DNA of 64,000 nt from the NCBI GenBank assembly GCA_027625915.1, contig JANTQA010000008.1:12215001-12279000 (forward strand), in the 5' to 3' direction. A program made the position numbers and the translations under genes. Within the stretch, counting starts at the first letter, position 1, and each line of letters begins with the position of its first letter. Under the pieces are notes generated by a model, which saw only the letters and a list, made by a program, of their open reading frames with translations, was not told the DNA's origin and searched no databases. Below are positions 45,637 to 56,460 of this stretch, piece by piece. Origin of the DNA: Anaeramoeba flamelloides (lineage: Eukaryota > Metamonada > Anaeramoebidae).

Positions 45637-45838
45637 TACAGTCAGTTTCACTTTTAAGGCACAAACTTTCAACGAAATTTAAGGCACAAAAAAATCTCAA
45701 ATTAAGGCACAAAATTTGGAATTTTTTTTTTTTACAATTTATTTTTACTAGAATTTGAATTTTATGCTTTAATTTAAGATTTTTTTTGTACCTTAAATTT
45801 CGTTGAAAGTTTGTGCCTTAAAAGTGAAACTGACTGTA
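45637..45838. mobile_element. MITE M, copy 5 (well preserved)
   Basis: 202 bp including both TAs. Left CAGTCAGTTTCACTTTTAAG, right the inverse. The inner arms (AACTTTCAACGAAATTTAAG and inverse) pair almost perfectly. It shares one base change (TTTC for TTCC) in both termini, as expected if arms were corrected against each other. Confidence 0.9.
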
Positions 45839-45967
45839 AGGAAATAATTAAAGTGGGGACATGATCCTTAAAATAATGGAAAAATTCTGAAATTTATATT
45901 CCTTTTCCAGAGGCTTTTCTGAAAATTGTTTTTGATAATTGAATCTAAATTGCTTATGTTTTAAGAA

Positions 45968-46180
45968 TGATGAAACAAGAGGTATTAAAAAATTGTATTA
46001 CTAACTTTTTGAAATTTTACCAACAATTGTTAATCAGATCAAAAGACGAGATACTCTTGACCAATTATATGCCATTTTTCTATTAACAAACTCGACACTA
46101 AATCTCTATCAATCACTAAAAAAAAGTCCAGATCGCAAGAAGCAAATTAAATGATTAGAAAAAAGAAAGAAAAATAAAAA
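45968..46180 (+). repeat. Dispersed repeat C, copy 4 (diverged)
   Basis: GATGAAACAAG, AAAAATTGTATTACTAA, a TTCTATTAACAAACTC block and CTATCAATCACTAAAAAAA follow the family order. The left part of the family is missing. Confidence 0.45.
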
Positions 46181-46995
46181 AAAAAGTGAAAAAATGACAT
46201 TGTTTGTAAAATCAAAATTCTTTCCAAATTGGATGTAAAATGTAGCATTGATTTTCTTTCAACTGAATAAACCATTTCAAAAATTTTGAAATTTTCATTA
46301 GAAAGTAAACAAAAACAATCAATCTATTGATTATTAAGCGTTTAATTATTATTTAGTAATTCTTGAAACTAAAACATTGAAAAAACAATTACTTTATGGG
46401 ATTCTGAATAATTAATTTTTAAACACAGGAATACTATTATTTTCAGTTTCTTAATTTATTTATTTTGAAAAGTTACAAAAACAACAAAAATTACCAAAAT
46501 TTTATTTTTTAATAGTGATCATTAGTAAAAAAAACTAATAATTTTTTGTTCAATAATATATATAATAGATTTTTTTTAGAGTCACATAAACAATTTGAAC
46601 AATTTAGTACTGATATCATATACTTTCTAATTACAAAATATTTTAATTCTAGATGAATCTATGGTGAAGGTAATACCTTAAAAATTAAAAAAAAACAAAA
46701 TAAAAAATGAAAATTAAAAAATATTTTAACCAAGAAATAATGATTATTTTATAGTCTTCAGAAAATATAAATAAGTTTTATATATATTTTTTCTTTTCTG
46801 TTGATAAGATTAAAAATCAATAAAGTTTTAAGAAAATGAACTATTGTATTTGTATTAATTTGATTGTAAATTAATTTTTAATAAATCAATTTACGGTGAA
46901 AAAGAATACCCTAAATAAAATATATTTTCTTTTTTTATTTTTGAATATTATTGCTATTCATTTTTTTTTTTTTTGTTTTGTTTATTTGTTTTTTT

Positions 46996-49900
46996 TTAGT
47001 TTTGTTCTTGTAACCATTCAACAAATTCATCAATCATTACAGGGTAGGCTTCAAAGGGGTCATAATCCTCTAATGTTTTTACGTTTTTAGAGAAATGCAA
47101 AATATTTTTCCACAAATCTTCACTGATGGTTTTTTTATTATTTTCCTCTATTTGTAAATATTCTAACCATTTGTCTAAAAGTTTAAATCTCTTAGGTAAA
47201 AGTAATTTCCAGAGAAATATGCCGATATCAATTGAGACTAAATAAATAAAAGAAAATAAAGATAATAAATAAATAAATAGAAAGGAATTTTTAATTTATT
47301 GGGATTTAGTGCTTTAATTTTGTAAAAAAAAAAACATTATTACATTCAGATTATTCATTTTAAAAGTAAAAAGTATGAGCTTTTTTGTAATTTATTAAAA
47401 GAGAAAATTAAAGTTAATTACTACATTTTAGTCTTTCAAGTATTTTTATTGTTACTTCATTAATTAATAAATTGTTAAAAAAATTCAAAAATTTCTTAGA
47501 AACAAATTTATTTTTAGAATATTATAGGTATACATCCTTATAATAATTTGAAAAAAGAGGCTGGATTTATAAAGGGTAAATTTTTTTAAAAAAAAAAGTT
47601 TCTCAAATTAAAAAAAAAAAATAAATTAAAGAGTAATCTACTAAATGTGGCTTAACATATTAAATGTATAAAAATTATGTGTTAATTTTATTCTATTGCT
47701 AAATAAAAAATAAATTGAACAAAAATTTCATGTAATCTGACAAAAAGTAAAATTGATTGGATGATATGTAGAAAGTATAACTCTATGTATTTTGGAAGAA
47801 AGTGTAAAATTTCTGTGGTTTTTGTGATTTGTTATTAAAACAAAAATTTTGTATCAAATATTTTTTTTTTCTGATTGGAAATGAAATTTTTGATGGATTT
47901 ATTCTTTATTAAACAGTAATCATAGACTTTTTTTATCGTTTAAGGCTATTAAATTGATCACTTTTTTTATTTATTTTTTTAAGGTATTTATAAGAAAGAC
48001 TAGAATTGATTAGTTTATAGTTTCTCTTCTTGGTAAAAAGACAATAAGGTTTTTATTAAACTAAAAACTTTTTTTAAAAAATAATAAAAAAAAAAAAATG
48101 AAAAGTAAAAAATGATTATTTTTTTAATTCCAAAATTTACTCAACCCATAACAAGAAATTTTTTTAAATGAAAAAAATTTTTTAATTTTAGTCTTCAAAA
48201 TTGTTCTTTGCCATTGATTACAAAAATTAGGATGATAAACAATCATCTTAGAATTTTTATTAATTACGATCTAAATGTCAAAAATAAAACAGAAGAACCA
48301 AAAAATTCAAAAAAATTCAAAAAAAATCGTAAAAATAATAACAAATTTCACAATTCAGAATTGGAAGTAATTGAATCTAAATGCATCAATAATAGGCCAT
48401 TTGATTCATTTGTTTTCATGTTTTTTTCATTCAGCTAATGCATATTATATTGATTTGTTGGATCAGATAGAACCTATATTGATTGAGTAAATATTTTTCA
48501 CAAGATTCTTAAAGTTGTTCTTTTCATGAGAAGTGCTAAAAAAAAAAAAAAAAAAAAAAACATGAGGAGACATAAACCAACAATTAATAGCAGTAGCATT
48601 ATTAAAATAACAATTTTTTTTTCATTTTCTGATGTTTACTCAACTAATATCAAAGATGATACCCTTCAAAGCAAAATAATCTGGTATTGTTATAATAAAT
48701 TTTTATAAATAAACTCCATTCCAAAAATTTGAAACACCCAAAATTCAAAAATAGGCAAAAAAAATCTCAATTTTTTAAAACTTAATATTAAATCATGTTT
48801 AAGTTAACAGGTATTAGTGTTTTTATATGATTCCATTTTTATTCAAAGAAATAAAAAAAAAAAAAAATTAATATGTGTGTTCAAAATTTGATGAAACGAG
48901 CTCGAATAAAAAATTGTATTGGATTTATTGTTAAGGGTTAGATGAAATCTCATCTAATCTGTTAAAGAGAGAATTTTGAAGTGACTAAATTTGAGACTTC
49001 TAATTCAAAGAGTATCTAAACAGATACAGTCATCAGAAGTATTTGAATCAAAAAATTGTATTGGTAAATTTGTTAAAATTTCAAAAACAATTTATTGATC
49101 GATCAAGATGATTAGACACCAACAACTATTTTTATTTGAGTTTTTCTATTTAAAAGCACTCAACTTGAGCTTTATATCAATCATTGAAAAAAAATTTTTT
49201 TCGATATAAGAAAACAGATCGCGTAATTGAGAAAACAGGAAAGCAAAAAAAAATAGAAAAGAGAATAATATATTTCAAAATATAATATTCAATAAATTTT
49301 TTTTCATTAAAAAGTGTTTTTTCTTAAAATTTTAAAGCTGTTTTAAAAAAATGAATACCAGAAGTTTTCAAAAGTGTAGCCAAAAATGCTCAAAAAAGTG
49401 AATCAAACAGCTTGAGCAACACTTTTTAAAAACTTTAAGTTCCTCGCTTTTTGGATGTGGCTGTAGTAAATTTTGCGACTCGTTCAAAAATGGATGTGAA
49501 AAATTTTATAATTTTTCTTGTAGCACTTATTTAAGGATTATCTCAAATAAAGCAACTACGAGGGGGTGTATGGTTCAAAACAATATGGAAATATGAATCT
49601 TTACATCTTTAGATACAGAAGAACTATTAAATTTCAAATTTTTAGGAATTGTAAATTCTATCTGATCAGAGTCTTAATTGTGAGTTGGTACTGATTTCCC
49701 TTTCCTTTTTGATAAGACTTGATTTTTTAAAAGGTTTTTATTGGAAACTAGATAATACTTGCCTTAGAACAAAAAGGAAAGGGCTGGGTTTTCACTACTA
49801 ACTTAGAATGAAGACTCTGATCAGATAGAATTTACAATTCCTAAAAATTTGAAATTTAATAGTTCTTCTGTATCTAAAGATGTAAAGATTCATATTTCCA

Positions 49901-51113
49901 TATTGTTTTGAACCATACACCCCTCATGATGGCTTTATTTGAGATAATCCTTAAGGCGTGCAAAGGTTGAATTGATTGTGTTTGCTGTTTTCTGTAAATT
50001 CCAACACAGGTGGGATAAATCCTTAATTTATCATTTTTTGGTGAGCACATTTTCCTAATATACTCATCCGAGGACACTCGTTTTTTGTTTTTTTTTTTTT
50101 TTTTTGTATATTGTGGGCTTTAAAAATCCACACTATATAATTACATTAAATTCTCTCCAGTAAGAGAGATTTTATGATATTTGAGCCAGTCAAATAACTT
50201 TTTCCACCTGTAAATTCGGATATTTTTTGCTTTTGAGTTTTTTTTTTTTTTTTTTCTACAAAGAAAAGTAGAAAATCAACAAATAGAATTTTTTCTTCTC
50301 TTCTCCTTTGAATTACAAAAAACCAAATGAATAATTCAAAATTGGTGATCGTAAGGATTTAGAAATTAGAAGTGAATCGAAATCTAAAGTTGAAGTCTTT
50401 AATTTGATTTTTGTAATTATTTCGAAAAATACAAAATCTTTGAGAGAAAAGAAAAATAGTCCTTTTAAAAAAGTGTGACAAAAAAGTTCTCAAAAGTGTC
50501 GATAAAAGTGATGACAAACTCCAAAGACGAATCTTTAGGAACTAAATTAAAAACTTTTTTGTTCACACTTTTTGTAAACAACTTTACTTAATAAGTATTG
50601 AACCAATTTAAATGTGTTTTGAAATGAAAAAAACTATTCACAAATGGAAAAATAATTTTTATACAGTACGGGAGTAGAAAGAAATTTGGTTTGGTTTTGT
50701 TTATTTCCAAGTAATGAAAACCAAGCCAAGCCAAACCAAGCCAAACCAAACCAAATTTGATCAAAATGAAAATAAAAAATTTAAATTCGGAAAAAGGTTG
50801 AATTTTTACGGAATTTGTGTCTTGGATCTTCTTTTGCAAAGGTAAAAACAAAGTTATAAAATTCTTTAAATTTATTATCATTTTGAATATCATTCAAAAA
50901 TGTGCTTTTCCTTTTTTTTAAAGCTTGGACCGAATCACACTTTAAGCGATATAAGCCATCACAAAACTCTTCTTTTGAATAAGATCCCATTTTTTCTGCA
51001 CATAAATGCCATGATAAAATTAAAGCTTCAATGTCCATTAATCCAATTCCACAGTCAGATAGAAAAGTCTCTACTCCTTCGGGGTTTATTTCTTCAGAAT
51101 TTTCTTTGTTTTG

Positions 51114-51146
<33 letters not shown>

Positions 51147-51726
51147 AAAAATAATGAGAAAAAATGAACAAAAAAGAAAAAAAAAAAGTAAAAAAGGAAA
51201 AAGCGCAAAATCAATCAAGTTACCCGAGTATTTTTCAAACAGCTTATTCAATTTTGGCCTTGAAACTTTGACAGAACCGTAGCTGGTTCTTCGGCTACTG
51301 GTTGATTTTGATTTTTTGTTTGATGTGTTTCGTTTCTTATGTTCTTGATCATTGAAAAACTTGTTAATTGCCCGATCAGAATTCCAAGAAACAGATTTGA
51401 GGGTTGTAATTGCGCTGTTTCGTCTATTTGTGTTTTAAAATTTTTAAAGTAAAGTGAAAGAACAAGGAAAATCCAAAATAATTTGGTTTAATTATGATCG
51501 TTATTCATAAAAAACGGAAAAATAAACAAAAAAAAAGATGGAATTAATTTTTACGATGTATTTGTAAATGACATAAATTGTGTTACCTTTTCTTTTTGTG
51601 TCTTGGTGAGACTCTGTTCATTGGTAGAAAATAAAGAAAAAAAAAAAAAAAAAAATAAAGGTCAAAAGTTAAAGAGGCTGAGAAAGAAAAGAAAAGTGTT
51701 GGTTCATCTAAAAGGGTCTATACCAT
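46996..51726 (-). CDS. DCUN1D: DCN1-like protein (DCUN1D family), five exons
   Basis: Neddylation E3 factor that binds cullins and the NEDD8 E2. Exons: 51726-51724 (only ATG, then GTATAG), 51613-51555, 51423-51224, 51103-50810 and 47237-46996; the product is 265 residues (human DCUN1D1 has 259). Every junction is GT-AG and in phase. Residues about 10-45 form the UBA-like region (KVTQFMSFTNTS, then SVSWNSDRAINKFF). The PONY domain begins near 80 with KLFEKYSENSEEINPEGVE. It continues ALILSWHLCAEKMGSYSKEE and FYNFVFTFAKEDPRHKF. It crosses the last intron to LSIDIGIFLWKLLLPKRFKL and ends PFEAYPVMIDEFVEWLQEQ. The first three introns are 110-131 nt; the fourth, 47238-50809, is 3572 nt and contains repeats. 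The match of both halves to one family makes the long intron convincing. Confidence 0.9.
48199..48438 (+). other. Coding-like open stretch inside DCN1 intron 4, opposite strand
   Basis: After a TTTTAG acceptor-like site, a frame of about 80 codons reads NNHLRIFINYDLNVKNKTEE, a Lys-rich run, then SELEVIESKCINNRPFDSF. It has one internal ATG at 48229. No family is recognised and no joining exon was found. It may be a gene fragment or chance. Confidence 0.2.
48710..49260 (+). repeat. Dispersed repeat C, copy 5 (long), within DCN1 intron 4
   Basis: Blocks in order: CCATTCCAAAAATTTGAAAC, AAAATAGGCAAAAAAAATCTC-type, AATATTAAATCATGTTTAAG, GATGAAACGAGC, AAAAATTGTATTGG, ATTGATCGATCAAG, TTATTTGAGTTTTTCTATTT and ATATCAATCATTGAAAAAAA. 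Nearly full-length; it includes about 100 bp of extra sequence relative to the copy at 54930. Confidence 0.65.
49532..49955. repeat. 424-bp near-perfect hairpin in DCN1 intron 4
   Basis: Arms 49532-49675 and 49811-49955 are near-identical reverse complements, and the remaining loop pairs further (CCCTTTCCTTTTTGATAAG with CTTAGAACAAAAAGGAAAGG). Only about 50 bases are unpaired. Outer ends are TTAAGGATTATCTC/GAGATAATCCTTAA. Part of the arm (GGATTATCT and CAGAAGAACTA about 80 bp apart) resembles the arms at 33036-34210. The intron RNA would fold into a long double strand. Confidence 0.9.
50691..50757. repeat. CCAAR pentamer array with inverted TTTGG partner
   Basis: 50720-50755 is a run of seven or eight CCAAA/CCAAG pentamers; 50687-50697 holds the opposite TTTGGTTTGG, allowing a small hairpin. 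On the other strand the units read TTTGG/CTTGG, G-rich and telomere-like in form, but the array is short and interstitial. It lies 50 bp inside DCN1 intron 4. Confidence 0.7.
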
Positions 51727-52255
51727 TTTTTGTGTTTCAAATACAAATGAAATATTTTGTTAAAAAGAGGGAAAAAAGAAAAAATGGTAAATTGAATACA
51801 TTAATTGACAATTACCAAGTTCGAAACAAAAAAAAAAAGTTGTCTATTTTGAATAAATTGATCTTCAACCATCTTTTGTCCAGTTCAGCATTGAAATTTG
51901 AAAATTTTTTTATTTCTCACTTGTTTTTTTTATAATGTTTTTCAAAATCTGTTAAAATTTCATAAAAAGGAAGAAAGGAGCAAAAAAAGAAAACCCATTT
52001 TTAAGAGTATTTCAGACATAGTTGAAGAATTTTAAAGTATAAACACATTAAATTTTAGAACTTTTAATATTTACCGAATATATTTTCTTGGCTATATTTG
52101 TAAATAGTTAGTTTTGAAAACAAAAATACTTTTTGTAGTATAATTTTATTTTGATAAAAATTTTCAGTTTCGAAAAATTACCATTTACTTATTTCAACTG
52201 TTCTCAATATATGGTGATGATCTAAAACTTTACCACATTAACTTTTTGATGGCTT

Positions 52256-53609
52256 TTACAAAGAATAGTTCCTTCTTGAAATCACTCTAATAACAGATTC
52301 AAGATCTGCATTTTTTCAATAACTGTTATTAGTTTTTGAGCTTTATGAGGTTTAATATATTTTAATAAGTTAAGTCTTAACAACTAATAGACTGACATCA
52401 TAAATAATTATATCCTAAATATAAGTGAATTATTAGAGTTTCTTCTCATTTAAGGTTTACAATTCCTGAAACTAGAAAAATGATTATCTTTTTGTAGGAT
52501 GTAGTGACTGGGTATTATTTTCGTTCTTAGCTGATCGATCTTCAAATTGATATGGGTTTTATAAGCGGTTTAAAAAAAGAGTTTATTGTTATAAGGCTAA
52601 TAAGTTGGGTGGTATTTCCTAAAATACTTTTGTTTTTTGGGTTGTAGATTGTAATTAATATTTAGGTCTGGTTTTTATTTAAAGCTTTTTGAAAAATAGC
52701 TTACTTTTTATCTATTAGAGTAAAAGGGATATCAAAATTTGAATAAAAAATTTCTATCAACAACCGAGAAATCAGATTTTTTTTTCAATCTTTCTTCCTA
52801 TATATAAGTCTTTGACTCTACAATTCAGATTTCAGAAAAAAAAAAACAAAATTGTAAAAAATTACCTTTTGAATCTTTATCAATATTCATACTAAACAGA
52901 AGATCAATCAACTTATAACCAAAATAATATGCCCTTACTCCAATACAAGATAATCGTTTTTCAAGTTTCAGGGATTCGAAACCGGAAAAGTACCTGAACA
53001 GACTAGGAAAAACTTGTACTCTTTGAGAAAAGTAGTGTTTCTTTTGTCGTAGAGAACCTACACATTAAAAGATCAAAGAAAATTACAATGAGCAATAAGT
53101 AAATACGTTATTGTTATCTTAAAGTTCTATTATCTAAAAAAGAAATACTCAAAATGTCCGAACAAATTTGAAAAGTTTTCTTGAAAAATGGAGTTAATTC
53201 CAATAAAATCTCTCAAAAAATAAAAAAATAAGTAAAAACTAACTAAAAATTTAAACAAATTCTATTCATAGTATCAATTTTACTCAAATAAATCAAGGAA
53301 TTAACATTCAACATTGGTTTGAAATTAGGTGCCTTATTGGATATTGAATTTAACATTGTATTAAAATAAGAAGAAAAAAAATATAGAGAATTCTTATTTA
53401 TCAAACAAGGATTTTAAAGTCTTTGTGCATCTTTTTTTGATCACTTAAATGATTTGTTACTTTGTTTTTTAGCCTTTTTAAAACCAAGTTATATATTAAA
53501 CCTGATACTGGTATTTGAATTCTAAATGGGAAAGAATTTTCACTTCCTTTTCCATATTTTTTTTTTATAAATATAGTTCTTAAAGAAAGAGGTTCTTGAT
53601 CTATGTTCA
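52256..53609 (-). CDS. Probable small PB1-domain protein, three short exons plus an unplaced first base
   Basis: Exons 53609-53407, 53057-52994 and 52305-52256 join in phase through GTTTGA...TGTGTAG and GTACTT...ATGCAG. If the first exon supplies only the A of ATG (the next exon begins TG-AAC), the product is 105 residues. It reads PLSLRTIFIKKKYG, PFRIQIPVSGLIYNLVLKRL, then DFKILVLYDKRNTTFL and CSDLESVIRVISRR. This fits a PB1 fold: a basic first strand (type II-like lysines) and a partial OPC-like acidic loop ending in D-L-x-x-V-I. The second intron (688 nt) contains TIR element F at 52455-52982. PB1 domains mediate heterodimerisation. The upstream exon holding the start was not found, and the assignment is by pattern only. 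Confidence 0.45.
52455..52982. mobile_element. TIR element, family F, complete copy 2, inside an intron
   Basis: GTTTACAATTCCTGAAACTA at the left and the reverse complement of the right end, GTTTCGAATCCCTGAAACTT, are followed by about 70 bp of further inverted similarity (GATTATCTT, GATCTTC). About 530 bp with no coding frame. It lies between exons 2 and 3 of the probable PB1 gene, ending 11 bp from the donor of the upstream exon. Confidence 0.7.
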
Positions 53610-53807
53610 CTTAAAAAAGAGAAATTAAAAATGAAGTGAAAAAAAATCCCATTTATTGTTCAAATACCAGTATTACATTAAAGTTGTTATAATTATATTA
53701 GTATTCTATTAAGAATCAAGGTTCACTCAAATCTCGTCATAAATTAAGAATTGTCATAGTTCATCATTTTTTTCTTCTTTATTGTTTTTGAATTCAACAA
53801 AAGTTTT

Positions 53808-54015
53808 ATGGACTCAACTTTAATAATTTATGGGCCTACCCTAGCTTCTCTTTTATACGATCTTTCTCAATACGATCGGGATTTGTTTGGATTATTTTTT
53901 GGAAGAAAGATCTCTCAAAAAAATGTTAGTGTTAGTGATAAAAGCGAAAAAACAACAACACTTTCGACCACCAATGGTTTGGGCTTTTCATTTTCTCTTT
54001 TTTTTTTATTCAAAA

Positions 54016-54049
<34 letters not shown>

Positions 54050-54754
54050 CACAAAAAACCAAGTCATTTAATTTAAAAAATACTCAATCAAAAACAAATC
54101 ATAATTTTTTTCTTACCACCCTTTTTCCTTACTCCCTTTTTAAATAAACCAAAAGTAATTCAAAGTTATTATTGCTTTGTCTTTGATTATGACCAATTTA
54201 TTGATAAGCAAGGCACACTTAACACCAAGCTCTTAGCAGACCTAATTCAAAAACGATCAATCTCGAATTCACAGGAGGTTATCGGGCTCTGGAGGTACCG
54301 AAGAAATAGCCCGTTACGTCCAAGTGTCTTGGAGCTGCACATTTATCGACAATTGAATCTCTTTCTCTCCAAGCTCTCTAGCAAACCTTCACAATATTAT
54401 TTTGCTCTTTTCACAAGCGAGTCCCTTTCGAACAATTCCACAGAAAGTATAGACTATAAGGTAATGTCGATTGACTTTGAATTAGAGAAATATGAAGCTA
54501 TTGAATTGCAAATTTCCAATTTAAAAAATACCTCGACAGACGAATTCAAAGAATTTCAAAGCTTTTCTTCCCTACAACAAAAATTATTTCAAAACACGAC
54601 AGTTGAAAATATCCCCCCTCTTTTTATTCAGAATGTTGAAAATTCTTTTCACAAGTCATTAAAAAATATAAATTCAGTTATTAATGAAATTAGTCAGAAA
54701 TCAAGAGAGTTGGTAAATCTTGAAAAACAAATCCAAAAACTGAAAAAAAAATAA
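53808..54754 (+). CDS. Abraxas-family MPN(-) protein (ABRAXAS2/FAM175-like), two exons
   Basis: Exon 1 is 53808-53976 and exon 2 is 54156-54754; the 179-nt intron (GTTTGG...CAAAAG) joins in phase to give 255 residues. Residues 1-60 match the start of the Abraxas MPN domain (IIYGPTLASLLYDLSQ, then RDLFGLFFGRK). After the intron, VIQSYYCFVFDYDQF and EVIGLWRYRRNSPLRPSVLE match the human VIGWYRFRRN segment. Residues about 195-255 form a predicted coiled coil (NINSVINEISQKSRELVNLE). The catalytic JAMM residues are absent, as expected for the scaffolding partner of BRCC36 in BRISC/BRCA1-A, which cleaves K63-linked ubiquitin. The long C-terminal tails of animal Abraxas are absent, so the protein resembles the BRISC core. 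It is divergent from the PB1 and DCN1 genes. Confidence 0.85.
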
Positions 54755-54929
54755 TTGTCAATTTGCTTTTTATATCTTTGTTTATTATCATTTTCTTTGA
54801 AAAAAAAGATTATTTGATATTTCAAATTCATTTTTTATTTATATCTTTAAAAGATAAATAAATTCACCAATTGCTAAAATTTATTAGTTAAAAAGATAGT
54901 TCTTCATTATTTTTTTTTTTTTGACTATA

Positions 54930-55340
54930 CCCCCATTCCTAAAATTTGGATAAAAACCAAAATCAAAAATAGACAAAAAAAATCTCAATATTTTATCTTT
55001 TTGTGAAACCTAATATTAAATCATGTCAAAGTTACAAGTATTAATGTTTTTACAAGTAATCATTATTTAAACAAAAGAAAAAATAAAGATAAAACGAAAA
55101 AAATAAAAATTAGTGTGTCTAAAATGATGAAACAAGCCGAAAAAAAAATTGTATTGCTAAATTTGTTGAAATTTCACCAGCATTCATTGAACGATCAAAT
55201 GATTAGATATACATCAACTAATTGTATGTGATTTTTCTATTTAACAAAATCCAACATTAGCTTTCTATCAATCATTGAAAAGAATTTATCCGCATGTAAC
55301 GAAACAGATTGCGTAATTGGAAAAAAGGAAATGAAAACAG
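54930..55340 (+). repeat. Dispersed repeat C, copy 6
   Basis: CATTCCTAAAATTTGGATAA, CAAAAATAGACAAAAAAAAT, AATATTAAATCATGTCAAAG, AAATGATGAAACAAGC, TTGTATTGCTAAATTTGTTG, GAACGATCAAATGATTAGAT and CTATCAATCATTGAAAAGAA run in family order. It closely follows the Abraxas stop (about 175 bp), so it may lie in the 3' untranslated region. Confidence 0.65.
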
Positions 55341-55962
55341 AAAAGATAAAAAATTTTTAAAAATCGTTTGTAAATTAAAAAATATTTCTAGATTTCAGAA
55401 AAATCTGATATTTTTATTATCCTTTAATTTTTTTTCATTATATCTAAAAATTTTGAAATTTAATTTAGTGGGGTTATTATTTTTAAGTTCATTAAAGATG
55501 AATAGTTATTTAAACAATATATTACCATCTGATAAAACTAAAACAGAATTCTTTTTTATTTTTATTTATAAAATTTTATCTAACTAGACATTTATGTGTT
55601 AGAAAGTGGTTCTATAACTGGAGTTATTACCAAAAAAAAAAAAAAAAACAGGGAATTCATTTGTTTTATTTTTAATTTTTTTTTATTTTAGATTTTTTTA
55701 TTTTAGATATTTTTATTAATAAAATTATAATAGGCCTTTAAGTAATGATTATTGTTTTTAAGAAAAAAACAAAAATGGGAAAATGAAAAGAAGAAATTTT
55801 TCATAATTTTTTTTTTAAAAAAAAATTTCTCAATATTTCATCCCTGATTCAATTAAATTAAAAATAAATTAAAAAAAAAACATAAAAAAATTAAATTATA
55901 GATAAAACGTATGGAAACTTTAAAATTAAATAAAAAAAGAACTTTTTTATGATTTTTTTTTT

Positions 55963-55964
<2 letters not shown>

Positions 55965-55996
<32 letters not shown>
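55965..55996. repeat. (TA)n microsatellite
   Basis: About 16 TA units, bordered by T- and A-runs. Confidence 0.95.
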
Positions 55997-56004
<8 letters not shown>

Positions 56005-56269
56005 TTGTAAAAAAAAAAAAGCAATAAATCTTTTTGTTATATATTCAAAAGTGATATAGACACCATCATTTCCTAACAAACCAATTTTTTCTATAAATAA
56101 TTTTACTCAAAATAAACTAAAATTCAAGATTTTTCGCCTATTAAAAACAGTTAAAAAAAATCACAATTATATAATTTTATTCAAATTAGGAAAAATTTTA
56201 ATTTTAGTAAAAGAGAAAAATCATTTTTTCATCTTTTAGATTTTTTTTTTCATTTTTTTTTTTTAAATA

Positions 56270-56460
56270 CCTAATTTGTTTCTGTAGAGTAAATTTCTTT
56301 TCCAATGGTTGATATTATGCTAAATTTGAGTTGATTCGAATAGAAGAACCCAAATAAAATAAGTGATGTTATTTAAATATTTGATCGGTCAATAATTGTA
56401 TGTAAAATTTATACAAATTTATCAATAAATATTTTTATTATGTTATCTACCAAAATTTTG
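56270..56460 (-). repeat. Dispersed repeat C, copy 7 (partial, reverse)
   Basis: Contains GAATAGAAGAACCCAAATAA, TTTGATCGGTCAATAATT and TTATACAAATTTATCAATAA, reverse forms of the family core. It pairs best with the copy at 23515-23650. Confidence 0.5.

Noticed and set aside
50781-51251. DCN1 as a truncated pseudogene ending near 50781
   Set aside because: The missing half of the PONY domain was found at 46996-47237 on the same strand, and it joins exactly in phase.
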